Shown in pieces: positions 27,019 to 37,877 of a DNA stretch of 64,000 nucleotides. This DNA is from Aedes albopictus. Taxonomy: Eukaryota; Arthropoda; Insecta; Diptera; Culicidae. Position numbers and translations under genes: made by a program. The stretch lies in NCBI RefSeq assembly GCF_035046485.1, contig NC_085138.1, positions 63,728,580 through 63,792,579 of the forward strand. Direction: 5' to 3'. The notes beneath the pieces were generated by a model. The model was not told where the DNA came from, did no database searches, and worked only from the letters and a program-made list of their open reading frames with translations. Position 1 is the first letter of the stretch. Each line of letters opens with the position of its first letter.

Positions 27019-27195
27019 TTGAGGTACCAACATTGGTTATGGTTACATACTTTGCACAACGTTTACCTCAAGACCCCGATGAGATAGAGAAATAGTGTCT
27101 TAGGCAAATTTAGTCAACAGACCAAGAATCATCTGACCACGGTGACCTTGGTTAGAAAATCATTCGCTAGGTGGCGAAAGTATGAAACATGTTAA

Positions 27196-29172
27196 AACCT
27201 CTATAGCTACAACACAGAAATAAGGTCAGCCAAACGGAAATCGTGGATTCTAATGTGTGAAAGCATAGTGAATACACCCGTAGTGGCCAGACTCCAAAAA
27301 ACTCTTTCAAAAGACCACTCCAATGGTGTGGGTAGCCTCCAAAAGACGGATGGTTCGCTCACTGTAGAGCCTAGCGATACACTGAGCGAATTGTTAAAGA
27401 TCCACTTCCCTGATTCAATCCCTGAGTCGAGCATCGGCGACCAAGACACTGGAATTGCTGTCTCAGATCCACAAGAGATCCAATCATGGGTTTCTGGATC
27501 TAAAAAAGACGCAATGAATGTTGCAAAGGAAGCTTTCACTCGGGCCAGGGTTGAGAGGGCTGTGAGATCTTTCGAGCCATTTAAGTCTCCAGGCATGGAT
27601 GGAATATTCCCAGCGTTGATCCAAAAAGAGGAGAAAACACTGGTTCCACCCTTGGTTGAGATTTTTAGGGCGAGTCTGATTTTGGGGCATATACCCAACG
27701 ATTGGCGTCAAATCCGGGCTGACTTCATTCCGAAGGCAGGAAAGAGAGATAAAACCAACCCCAAAGCATTCAGGCCGATAAGTTTATCCTCTGTAATGCT
27801 CAAAATTATGGAAAAGGTACTATGCGAGTACATAAATCACAAATTTATGAAAGCAATGCCTTTGTCAAAAAACCAATTCGCTTATCAAAGTGGAAAATCT
27901 ACGATCTCGGCACTACATACGGTAGTTCAAAAGATCGAAAAAACACTTAATGCAAAAGAAATTGCTCTTGTAGCATTTCTTGACATTGAGGGCGCATTCG
28001 ATAACGCTTCTTATTCGTCTATAGGGTCAGCAATGTTGAGGAGAAAATTCGACCCATGCATTGCTACCTGGGTACATGCTATGCTAGCTAATCGAAAAAT
28101 CTCCTCTGAGCTTAGCGGTTCATACATTACTGTTAAAGCAACAAGGGGGTGTCCGCAAGGCGGGGTGCTTTCTCCTTTGCTGTGGTCACTGGTGGTGGAT
28201 GAGCTTCTAGACAGCTTAGAGAGAAGAGGCTTCGAAGTGGTTGGATATGCTGATGACGTTGTCATTATTGTACGAGGCAAATTCGAAAGTGTTATCGTGG
28301 AAAGAATGCAATCTGCCCTAAATCACACTTTTTCCTGGTGTCATAAGGAACAAATAGGCATAAATCCTACAAAAACTTCCATTATCCCTTTCACCAAACG
28401 GAGGAAGGTCCAACTAAAACCCCTTTTCTTGAATCATACACAACTAGTTTATTCAAGCGAAGTAAAATATCTAGGTGTCATACTCGACGCAAAACTGAAT
28501 TGGAACTCTCATCTCCAATCAGTTGTGCAGAAAGGTCTCAATACACTTTGGGTTTGTTCAAAAACCCTGGGTAAAAGATGGGGCCTAAAACCAAGTATGA
28601 TCATGTGGATATATAAAACCATTGTTCGTCCCAGGACTACTTACGCTTCCCTTGTCTGGTGGCCTAAACCTAATGAGGCTGCTGCAAGGGCGAAGCTCAA
28701 CCAAATCCAACGCACCGCTTGCATAGCGATCACTGGTGCAGTTCGTAGTACACCCACTTTGGCCCTAGACGCAATGCTTCACCTGCCCCGGTTAGATCAA
28801 TTCATAAAGCTGGAAGCGGAAAAAAGTGCTCCAAGGTTAAAGAGAACAAAAACACTGCTGTCGGGAGACCTTACGGGTCACCTCAGCATATTAAATGAAT
28901 TTGCCATAAATCCCGCAATAGGAATTTGTAGTGACTGGATGGAAACGGTAGTCAATTATGACTTACCTTACGATGTGTTCATTCCTTCCCGCCAGGAGTG
29001 GGAAGGAGGTGGACCCAGCGTTCCAACAGGCTCTATAAATTTCTTCACAGATGGTTCGAAAATGAATTATCTGACAGGCTCCGGAATCTATGGCCCTAGA
29101 ACAAAAATCTCTGTCCACTTAGGACAGTGGCCCACAGTATTTCAGGCGGAAATATATGCAATATTAGAATAA
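27196..29172 (+). pseudogene. LOA-clade reverse transcriptase and start of RNase H
   Basis: A continuous plus-strand frame, open from 27,196 with first ATG at 27,253. Counted from that ATG, reverse transcriptase motifs come in order: KSPGMDGIFPALI near residue 112, RPISLSSVMLKIMEK near 170, the first catalytic Asp in FLDIEGAFDN at 244, GCPQGGVLSPLLW from about 299, and the YADDV active-site pair at 334-335. The thumb motif KYLGVILDAKLNWNSH follows. RNase H begins with FFTDGSK (Asp near 600) and QAEIYAILE. The frame ends at an in-frame TAA (29,170-29,172), after which the same frame continues. Role in an intact element: target-primed reverse transcription of its own RNA in the nucleus. The upstream endonuclease is absent, so this copy is not autonomous. 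Confidence 0.93.
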
Positions 29173-29883
29173 TATGTGTTATTATGCCTGAGGAGAAAGT
29201 ATAGGTTTGCAAAAATATGTATTTTCTCTGACAGCCAAGCGGCACTTAAGTCGCTTAATAACAGTTACTACACTTGTAACTCAAAGCTAGTGTGGGAATG
29301 TATTCTGGCTTTGAAAAACTTATTCATACGCAATCGAGTCTACCTATATTGGATCCCAGGACATACGGGTCTAGAGGGAAACGAGATTGCTGATGAGCTA
29401 GCCAGGGATGGATCTAATGAAAGGTTCATTGGCCCTGAGCCCTTCTGCGGGATCTCAGACTGCTCTGTAAAAATGGAACTGAACAAATATATGGTCAGTC
29501 AAATCACATCAAACTGGAATGCACTTCCCCATACGAGCCAATCCAAAAGGCTCGTAACGATAAACCCCAAGAAAACCCAACAACTATTAGGTCTCAATAA
29601 AAGGGATCTCAACATCTACACCGGTCTAATAACTGGACACTGCCCCTGCAGATACCATCTACAAAAAAACGGAGCAATCCAAACCTCAAATTGCCGCTTC
29701 TGTGACGAGGAGAGGGAAACATCAGAACACATCCTCTGCTATTGCAGTGCACTCACTCAACGTAGGTTCAAAGTTCTCAGCAAGCCCTTTTTAGGGCCTG
29801 CTGACATATGGATCTTACCTCCCAAGGACGTGGTTGGCTTCATAAAGCTAGTCTCGCCAGAATGGGGGAGTCACATACTGTAA
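29173..29883 (+). pseudogene. LOA-clade RNase H remainder and C-terminal zinc-finger-like region
   Basis: Same reading frame as the preceding part, separated from it by a single TAA. It starts without a natural Met (first codons TAT GTG). It carries the third RNase H Asp in IFSDSQAALKSL and the C-terminal WIPGHTGLEGNEIADELA motif, so all RNase H active-site residues survive across the stop. Near the end the segment CRFCDEERETSEHILCYC gives the C-x2-C-x8-H-x4-C pattern common at the C-terminus of non-LTR polyproteins. If the stop were a sequencing or assembly error, the two parts would be one protein. Confidence 0.9.
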
Positions 29884-30224
29884 CTCAGGATCTCTATTCA
29901 TCAATAATAGATGGTCTTGAGTTCAGTCGATACCAAGGTATCTCAGTGACAAATATGTTACTGAGATAACTTGCGTACCTCACAGCAAAAGGGTATATCA
30001 CAATAGTTCTAAAATCTGGACGCAGTGATCTTTACCCGACAAACGAGAGAGAACCTCTATATCTCAGTATCCCGATGAGATAGACTGATGTCGTCTGCGA
30101 CACTAAAAAAAAAAAAAAAAAAAAAAATAAAAAAAAAAAAGCTAATAATAATAATAATTATCCTATAGGTGGCGCCTAGTGTCAAAGTTTCAACACGTAT
30201 ATATCGAAACTTTGACTATCTTAG

Positions 30225-30720
30225 AACTATCTGCCAAAGGATTTTTCTGAGATTTCTTCATGCATTCATCCATAGATATGAATTTGGTTAGCAATCCATT
30301 CAGGGTTTTATCCAGAAAATTTTCAAGGGATGGATCGAAGACTTCCTCCAGGGATTCCTCTATAGATAATCTACGATTCCTCATGGGTTTTCTTAGGGGC
30401 ACATAAGTACACTACCAAATATCTATCCAAATATTCTCCCGGGTATTCCTTCAAGAATTTCACCAGAAATTTCTCCATAAACCACACCAGCAATTCATGT
30501 ACAGGAATGCCTATAACAATTTATTCTCAGAGACTACACCAAGTATATGTCCAGGAATTCTCCTAGTAATTTGAACAGAGCTGCACTTACGTGGGAATTT
30601 CTTAAAGAACTCTTCCAGATCTCCGTCAGGAATTTTCTAGGGTTTCTAAAGGGATTCCATCAATAAATCTTTAAGACATTTTCTCAGGTACCCTCTAGGG
30701 ATTTCTCCAAAGGCTTGTGT
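30225..30720. repeat. GGAATTCC-type repeat field
   Basis: Modules in the TTCCTCCAGGGATTCC orientation, diverged. Bases 30,165-30,220 just before it read TAGGTGGCGCCTAGTGTCAA and resemble a piece of the 143-bp satellite in reverse orientation. Confidence 0.65.
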
Positions 30721-30862
30721 GTATGTTAGTTGAATGAATGTTAATCTAGATAATGATTTTGTTTCAGAAGCACTACTTCAGATTCTTTCAAAAAAAACTT
30801 AATTTAACACTTCCTAACTGCAGATCTACTTTTTCAATCGTAACATAAACGCTCGAACGTAT

Positions 30863-31081
30863 CTAGGGTATCGCGCTACTTGGGCGGTGGCTTCTATATT
30901 CGTCTGTTTCCACTATAACTCAGTCAATTTTGAACCAATTGACTTAAAATGTTGTACACGGGTAGAAACTATACCTATCTCACCACATTCCAAAAGTTGT
31001 GTCAATTGGTTCAAATTTGACAGAGTTATAGTGGAAAACAGACGAATATAGAAGCCACCGCCCAAGTGGCGCGATTCCCTA
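30863..31081. mobile_element. Palindromic MITE, about 220 bp
   Basis: CTAGGGTATCGCGCTACTTG at the left is mirrored by CAAGTGGCGCGATTCCCTAC at the right. The arms remain complementary through GGCGGTGGCTTCTATATTCG and CCACTATAACTC for about 85 bases. A diverged end of the same family occurs near 47,730-47,752 (CCCAAGTGGCGCAGCACCCT). Confidence 0.85.
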
Positions 31082-33030
31082 CAAAGGTTTCACGTTTGCT
31101 TTGCTAAAGATTAATTCATATTTTATCGCTCAACACGATCTTACTCCTCTAATTCGCAAACCACGACTGGCTCAACCACGCGCAACGCCGATCTAAGATT
31201 ACCTGCTTCGGATCGGATGCTGCTGTTGCTGCTAATAGCTATTCACTTTATCTGCTGCTGAATCAACCGAACACAACAACCACGCACTGACAGCCCCGCT
31301 CAGGGTCAATCTCCCCAACAGCGAGCGGCCACTTCTTTTCCAGTGCAAGTCTTCCAAAAAGATATCCGAATGCACAATCTCCAGCGTCCAAACGGAATCG
31401 CCCGGCATAAATTATGCAAACTAAATCACATCTCCAAGCAGCAATAAATGTCGCACATCCTCCCGCCCTGTTCGAACTCCACCCGTTAGATATAGTGTTT
31501 CCATTTTCCTGGATCCACGGCATCCAAATGGAGCAGCAATATTTTACCGTGTAAGTAAAGCGTATGTAACTATCCAAATCGCAACAGATCTTGTTCGCTT
31601 CGCCCATGAACATTTGCAGAACTTTAATTGCATATTTTGCACATGCATGCCTTCGGTTTACCGCTGTTGTCCGGAATTGGACGCATTTCACTTGGAAGCC
31701 AACAAATAGACAAATCGAATTCGATCTTGATAAAAGAAAATCCTGCCAACCAACGGGCTTTCGAGTCTCTCGAGTAGGGTGAATACGTCAGTAGCCGCGG
31801 CTTTAAACTAAAGTCCATTGAATCACCTGAAATTTTCCAAACCGTTCTGGAGGAATTTATAAATCGTTATTGCAAATTGACTTCTGTGCCAAATGTCCAT
31901 AAGCTACGCTTCATCGGAAAATAATATGTATTGCGATTGTCCATGAAAACGGAAACAGTTCTATGGCTTGAAAACTAAACAGTGAGCGTGTGCGCGGTAA
32001 AAAAGGTGCGATCGTTGGATGATATGAAATTTTTGAGAGCTTTCCAAATAATTTGTTGTACACTATATTATTATGTGTATGACCGAACATACATGTTTTC
32101 AATGTTCGCTATTTTTATCATCCTATCATCAATCGGAAACGCTTTCAGGTCTGGACACTTTCTAAGTTGATGGTAGGTCTTATTAAATTAAAATGCTTGC
32201 AAGGACTTGGTCAGCTGTATGCAGACGAGTGGGTCTACATTATGTAAAAAGTAGCAAAATCTGCAATGAGGATTGATATAGTCATCTGTGCAACTCCATC
32301 CACGATTTGTGCAAGTTTCCATGCCTCAACTATTGAACTACCTTCAACTATTGGATCACTCACCCTACCCATGCATGGTCATGGCTAAAGCGGATACCTG
32401 TTGCAACTACATGCCTCCGAACGCCCATATCTAAGTTTGATTAGTGTGCATTCGTACCCTAACAGGTCCAGCATTTCCCAAGAAGGCAGTTGGGATTTAC
32501 ATCAAATGCATCGTTTGTTGGACTAACCCAACCATCATGGTGGTGGGTAAGGCAACCGCGTTGCGGTAAAACAGTGCACTAATTAAGATAAAATGTTGCG
32601 GCTGGCTAATGGTTTGTTTCTGTGTTCTTGAGTAACATTGTCGGCTGAGAGTTACGCGCGCTCCCGGCACCGGAATAAGTTATCAAAACACATTCTTCCA
32701 CTCGTGCTTGTGGTAGGGACCTGCCGCAAGCGGTGAAAATTTATTGACCCATTAAATTGTATGCATTTTGCATAAATTAGCTATTTGGTCATCGATAGTA
32801 AACTGTGTTTCTATGGAGATCGGAGAAGTGCATGGCAAACGGTACTTTAGCATGAGATCAGTTTGCGATCGAAGTAACAATTTATAGTAGAAACATTCAA
32901 TCTTCATATCTTATACTTGATGAAGGCATTTGAATGACAACCATGTATGAACTTGAAACAGTTAGGATACGGAGAATCATATTGATTTAGGTCTGACAAC
33001 AGCTATGCATTTTTGAAATTTCTAGTGTCA
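31082..33030. other. Unrecognised, apparently unique DNA
   Basis: Mixed composition without repeats that I could see. The longest frame (31,263-31,691, minus, 142 codons) has no recognised domain. The stretch 31,100-31,600 is comparatively GC-balanced and contains TAATTGCAT and ATAAATTATGCAAA-like homeodomain-type sites, which could be regulatory or chance. Confidence 0.3.
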
Positions 33031-33375
33031 ACGCCAATTCAATTAAATTCCTTTCGAAATTCCTGCAGGGATTTCTACAAGAATTGCTTCCTGGATTCCT
33101 GTGGGGATTTCCTTCGGCACTCCTCCACGGATTCCTCCCGAGATTCCTTCAGGGATTTCTCTATGACACCTCCGGAAATTCCTTTGAGCCGTTTCTTTCG
33201 AAATTCATTCGAAATATAAGCCCAGGATACCTTCATCAATTCCTCCCAGAATTTCTTTATTGATTGCTCCCGGAATTCCTCAACTAATTCTTCCCGGGTT
33301 TCATTCAGGAGCTTCTTTGGAAATTTCTCCTAGATTCCCGTCAGAAAATCCTACAATAATTCCTTCATTTATTAC
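33031..33375. repeat. GGAATTCC-type repeat field
   Basis: Modules such as GGGATTTCTACAAGAATTGC and GGATTCCTCCCGAGATTCCT. The 68-residue plus frame 33,013-33,219 is a by-product. Confidence 0.65.
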
Positions 33376-33509
33376 TTCAGTCCTCGTAAGAGAATGATGA
33401 ACAGACTTTTTATAATAGACTTAATTCGAGAATATAACATTTGCACTGTCATAACGGGATAAAAACCAAGTATATTCATTGCCGTATACACCGGCGAAGA
33501 GAGAGATTC

Positions 33510-33565
33510 GCTCCCGCTCCCACTTGATTCAGATTTTTATTGCTCCCGCTCCCACTTGATTCAGA
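33510..33565. repeat. Local tandem duplication, 32-bp period
   Basis: A 24-base segment beginning GCTCCCGCTCCCACTTGATT occurs at 33,510 and again at 33,542, separated by a short T-rich spacer. It indicates a recent small duplication. Confidence 0.85.
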
Positions 33566-33587
33566 AGTACACCCTTAAATGAAACAA

Positions 33588-33759
33588 CACAGCGCACGAG
33601 TAACTTTCACGCAGCGAGCAAAAAGACAAAGGATTTTTCACGCATATTTGTGTACGACTGGATTAACACAAAAAATGTGCTGATCCGGTGGTACACAAAT
33701 CTGCGTGAAAATTCTTTTGTCTTTTCGGTCGCTGCGTGAAAGTTACTCGTTGCTCTGTG
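33588..33759. mobile_element. Palindromic MITE with CACAGCGCA end, 172 bp
   Basis: CACAGCGCACGAGTAACTTT is mirrored by AAAGTTACTCGTTGCTCTGTG, and most of the element folds on itself. The first nine bases equal those of the foldback elements at 18,417 and 63,418, suggesting the same mobilising transposase family. Confidence 0.82.
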
Positions 33760-33784
33760 TACATCGAGTTCTGCGTGTATGTTA

Positions 33785-34995
33785 GCCAATGAAGGCATAC
33801 TTTGCCAAAGACGACACTTTTCTATCTGCTCTGGAGCTCGAGATAGCGGAATTTGAAATTTTAGTTGACAGCTAGCGCCACCTAGCGGCGAAAGCACCAA
33901 CTAATTGTTGAATCACCAGATTGCTCTTGAATTCCTGAAGAACTTTGACGAAGACGGCACTTTTCTATCTGCTATGGATCTCGAGATATCGAAGTTTGAA
34001 GCTTTACTTTACAACTAGCGCCACCTAGCGGCAAAATCATAAACTTTTCAATGAATCACCAGATTGCTCTAGATTTCCTAGAGAACTTTGCCGAAGACGG
34101 CACTTTTCTATTTGCTATGGATCTCGCGATATCGGAGTTTGAAATTTTACTTTACAACTAGCGCCACCTAACGGACAAATCACAAACTATTTGTTGAATC
34201 ACCAGGTTGCTCTTGAATTCCTGGAGAACTTTGCCGAAGAAGGCACTTTTCCATTTGCTATGGATCTCGAGATAACGGAGCTTGAAATTTTAGTTGACAA
34301 CTAGCGCCACCTAGCGGTGAAATCACAAACTAATTGTTGAATCACCAAATAGCTCTTGACTTCTTGAAGAACTTTGCCAAGCCGGCACTATTCTATCTGC
34401 TCAGGATCTTCAGATAGAGAAGTTTTAGACTTAACTTGACAACTAGTACCACCTAGCGGCGACATCACCAACTAATTGTTGAATCACCAGATTTCTCTTG
34501 ACTTCCTGAAGAACTTTGCCGAAGACGGCACTTTTCTATTTGCTATGGATCTTGAGATATCGGAGTTTGAAATTTTACTTTACAACTAGCGCCACCTAAC
34601 GGCGAAATCACAAACTATTTGTTGAATCACCAGGTTGCTCTTGACTTCCTGGAGAACTTTGCCGAAGAAGGCACTTTTCTATTTGCTATAGATCTCGAGA
34701 TAGCGGAGCTTGAAATTTTAGTTGACAACTAGCGCCAACTAGCGGCGAAATCACAAACTAATTGTTGAATCACTAAATAGCTCTTGACTTCCTGAAGAAC
34801 TTTGCCGAAGACGGCACTATTGTATCTGCTCAGGATCTTCAGATAGAGAAGTTTGAGACTTTACTTGACGACTAGCGCCACCTAGCGGCGAAATCACCAA
34901 CTAATTATTGAATCATCAGATTGTTTTTGTCCTACTGAACAACTTTGCCGAAGACAGCATTGTTCCAAATAAAGTAGATCTTGAGATATGTATCG
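33785..34995. repeat. 143-bp satellite array, about 8.5 monomers
   Basis: The landmark AACTTTGCCGAAGACGGCAC or variants recurs with the CC at 33,805, 33,948, 34,091, 34,234, 34,377, 34,519, 34,662, 34,805 and 34,948, a period of 143 bases. Each unit also holds ACTAGCGCCACCTAGCGGC. Monomers three apart are more alike than neighbours, which gives a higher-order unit of about 428 bases. A further decayed monomer seems to lie at about 35,489-35,545, beyond the MITE. Confidence 0.93.
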
Positions 34996-35082
34996 CATGT
35001 GATAATTTATGAGTGCTTCTACTGGCGAGTGTACATAGCAACCACGTTTGCATAGCGCCTCTATCGGTCAAGTTGCCAACTA

Positions 35083-35444
35083 ATAGGACAGATCGGCGAA
35101 GTACTAGATTTGTAGTAATGAGCTGAATTTTAGTATGGTGAGAAAGTCATTTCTCCGTTTCTGCAATGAAATGGTGCAAAAAGCGTGGGTATTATGATTC
35201 CCTGCCTAATTTAATGCTGTTTGAGTAAAGCTTTGGGCAACAGTGTTGTTGTTTTCTCCATTTCTTGCAACATAAACAACATAGTTATCCAAAGTTTTGC
35301 TCAAACAGCATCAAATTAGGCAAGGAATCATAATACCCACGTTTTTTGCACCATTTCATTGCAGAAACGTAGAAATGACCTTCTCACCATACTAAAATTC
35401 AGCTCATTACTACAAATCTAGTACTACACCGAACGTGCCCCATT
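35083..35444. mobile_element. Foldback MITE, family A, copy 1
   Basis: Ends ATAGGACAGATCGGCGAAGT and ACCGAACGTGCCCCATTG form imperfect inverted repeats, and the arms (GTACTAGATTTGTAGTAATG onward) pair for about 150 bases around a small loop near 35,260. The copy at 57,479-57,843 is in the opposite orientation. It lies within or at the edge of the 143-bp satellite. Confidence 0.9.
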
Positions 35445-36267
35445 GGATGATAGTTGGCATTGTGGGGTAGATCTATTCTAGTACTACAACTTCGCCAAAG
35501 AAAGTATGGTGCTATCTTGTAATACGCCTGAGATATTCGCTCACACCCCCAATTAGGCAAAATCCCATAAGCTCTGTGATTCTCACAAAACGGATTCCTA
35601 CTGCACCCGCGAACCAACCGTGTAGTAGGAGTCTAGACTGTAGCTACCGTGTTGGCTTGAAAAGCGCCGGCCAAAGAAGAGCAAATTTTGATTCGTCTGA
35701 GATAAAACGCTTCACTTTTCAAGCACTGGTGGTGAAATATGCTGTGAAGATGAAAGTTAGTAGCGCAATTAATGAAACATTTTTGGATTCTTTTTCGACC
35801 GGGAATCGAGCCCAAACTCTCGCAACGTGATTCAATCAAGCAAAATCCAAAAGTTATGATTGAAGTTATTAAGAGTGGGTGAGTGCGATCTCCAGATATA
35901 CTAACAAATAATGCTTTGGAGCGTCAAGCCGGAGACCGTACCCGCCTCTCGTAGCGGTCGGGGAAATTTCTCGACTTTCTATCCCCAAAAAGTTCAACAG
36001 TCTGTAGCTTTTCATAGAGTGGGCCAAAACTTCTCAAATTTCGACTGTTTGTCAACCTATTATATGTGCATCATTAGTACAAATTCAAGCTCGATTGATT
36101 AATCTTCTGCGAAGCTAGAACCGTTCTCGTATAATTCGTTTTTTAAGACAACTAATTTTTGAACTGTCATATCTCCGAAACCAGTGAATCAAATATAATG
36201 AAATTCAGCGCATTTGCATATTAACAACATATTTGTGGGGTATACGCTAGACAACATTGGGTTAATC
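35445..36267. other. Decayed repeat DNA, unassigned
   Basis: Begins with what looks like one more diverged satellite monomer (35,489-35,545). Bases 35,790-35,832 in reverse read like the box B end of a tRNA-derived element (GGGCTCGATTCCCGG) without a box A. From 35,960 to 36,230 there are phrases resembling one arm of the foldback at 49.1 kb (CTGTCATATCTCCGAAACCA). No gene was seen. Confidence 0.35.
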
Positions 36268-36281
36268 AACTACACTCTTGA

Positions 36282-36721
36282 GCCGGGGCCCGTGGCGTAG
36301 TGGCTACACGTTTGCTTCATAAGCAGATGGTCATGGGTTCGATCCCAGCCCCGGCACTTTCGTCAGTTGCTCTTTCCCCCTGAGAGCAGCTGACACTGAC
36401 CCTCTTCTGAGCCCCTGGCTCAAATGAACCCGGATACTTGGACATCGGCAAACGGCAACCCATAATGGACCCCCAATCGGACCGGAAACAGGAACAACCA
36501 ACATCCACACATCAAACATCCTCGAGCTCATCATTCTACCATGATAGGGTAGAAAGTGAAAGCAGCGCTTCGGCCACCAGTTCGATGTAGAACAATTAGT
36601 AATAGTATACATTTAGGCGCTGTACAAAGTGTATGTACAGCTTCCAATTGGAATCGCTCACGCAGTGCCCAAGTGGACAATAGAGCTGTAAATTAGGTTA
36701 AGTGATTAAAGAATAAAAAAA
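36282..36721 (+). mobile_element. SINE with a tRNA-Met-like head and target-site duplication
   Basis: Bases 36,282-36,356 fold as a tRNA: GCCGGGG pairs perfectly with CCCCGGC, and TTTGC/GCAGA enclose the loop TTCATAA with anticodon CAT. Box A is TGGCGTAGTGGCTA and box B GGGTTCGATCCC. The T arm has one mismatch and a six-base loop, so it is a pseudo-tRNA. The body ends in an AATAAAAAA tail. AACTACACTCTT flanks it at 36,268-36,279 and 36,722-36,733, confirming retroposition. Confidence 0.93.
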
Positions 36722-37027
36722 AACTACACTCTTTAAAGAACCCTGAAGGGCTCGTCATTCAGCGGCCACGTCGTCACGAACGATAACCGAGCTACCCAAC
36801 GACAAGACCGACGACAAGACCGACGTCGTCTATCACGAGCACGAACGAGAGCACGTGACTGGTTGCAACGACCTCTTTCGTCGGCAGACAACCAGCGAGG
36901 TAAGACGTGGTTCCAGCAGCAGGTGATATGAGTGATTTCTCGCAAGTCGACCATCGGCGATTTTCACAATATTGATACTTGATACGAAGTAATAATATAT
37001 CATATTCGCTCACGACTTTTAAAATTA

Positions 37028-37877
37028 CCGCCAAGGCGCCATTCACCGTGTGCCTTCGAATATTTTTTCATTATTTTCATATTATGATTGAATGATATGA
37101 CAATTTCCCTTCAATTGCACCAATACAACACTAATGTATTGTTACCATGTCAAAATGCTCATTAAAAACATTTAAAAGTATCATTTTGACACTAAACTGT
37201 GTTTACATGAAGCGGGTTTCTGCTCGTTCACTGCATTCATAGTGAAAAATCGAAAACTACGCTAAGGTGATTTAAGCGATAAACTAAATGTAGTAACGTT
37301 TTTATTCCACCAAGAAGCAATTAAATTCACATATCAGGTATGTATTTTGCATTACCGAAGTAAGTTTAACAAGAAAGTACGATTACTCGTACTTTTTAAT
37401 TGAAACAAAAAGGCACGGTAAATGGGTACCCTAAAAATCAATGGTCTCCATTCACCGTGCCCCATATTGTCCCATATATCTAGAAAAAATCGAAAATTTA
37501 AACATTCGTTTTTCTAATAAAATCTTGCAAGTTATTACTTGAAATGAATTTAAATGAAGAAAATTCCCTTGGCTGGGTTGTTTTGATCATTTTTAAACAA
37601 AGTAGAATAAAATTTCTCATACACGGTGAATGGGTCCCTACTACCACGGTGAATGGTGACCTACCACGGAATTAGGCGACCCTACTACCCTTTACTAATT
37701 GTACTATATCACCAAATTTTGTGAAAAATTTTCTACTTCTGTGGATATTGCTTTAATTTTAACCTATAATGAAGGCAATTAAAAGCGGCACCAACAATGT
37801 TTATGAGACTGGTGTCAAATGACAGCCCTTATTTGCCCCGAATCCTCTTAGATCCACGGTGAATGGTGCCTTGACGG
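37028..37877. mobile_element. 850-bp inverted-repeat element with internal CACGGTGAATGG motifs
   Basis: Ends CCGCCAAGGCGCCATTCACC and GGTGAATGGTGCCTTGACGG are inverted and flanked by TA on both sides (37,026-37,027 and 37,878-37,879). The motif CACGGTGAATGG or its complement also occurs inside near 37,444, 37,622 and 37,648, plus a variant near 37,416. No transposase frame. The class is unclear: TA flanks suggest a Tc1/mariner-like mobiliser, while internal copies of the end motif are more usual in other superfamilies. Confidence 0.82.

Larger units (their letters stand above)
27019..30131 (+). mobile_element. LOA-clade non-LTR retrotransposon, 5'-truncated
   Basis: The element keeps the 3' two thirds of its single large frame, a 3' untranslated region of about 220 bases and a poly-A run at 30,105-30,131, followed by further A and (AAT)n sequence. 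The endonuclease is missing. The left edge is set where family B sequence ends and is approximate: a relic coding signal begins only near 27,150. No target duplication was recognised. The clade call rests on the RNase H domain after the RT and on the RT motif wording. Lian of Aedes aegypti belongs to this clade. Confidence 0.85.

Noticed and set aside
33785..34995. CRISPR-like array
   Set aside because: Whole 143-bp units repeat without unique spacers, and the sequence is from an insect.
36282..36356. Functional tRNA-Met gene
   Set aside because: The T arm is faulty and it is joined to a SINE body with A tail and target duplications.
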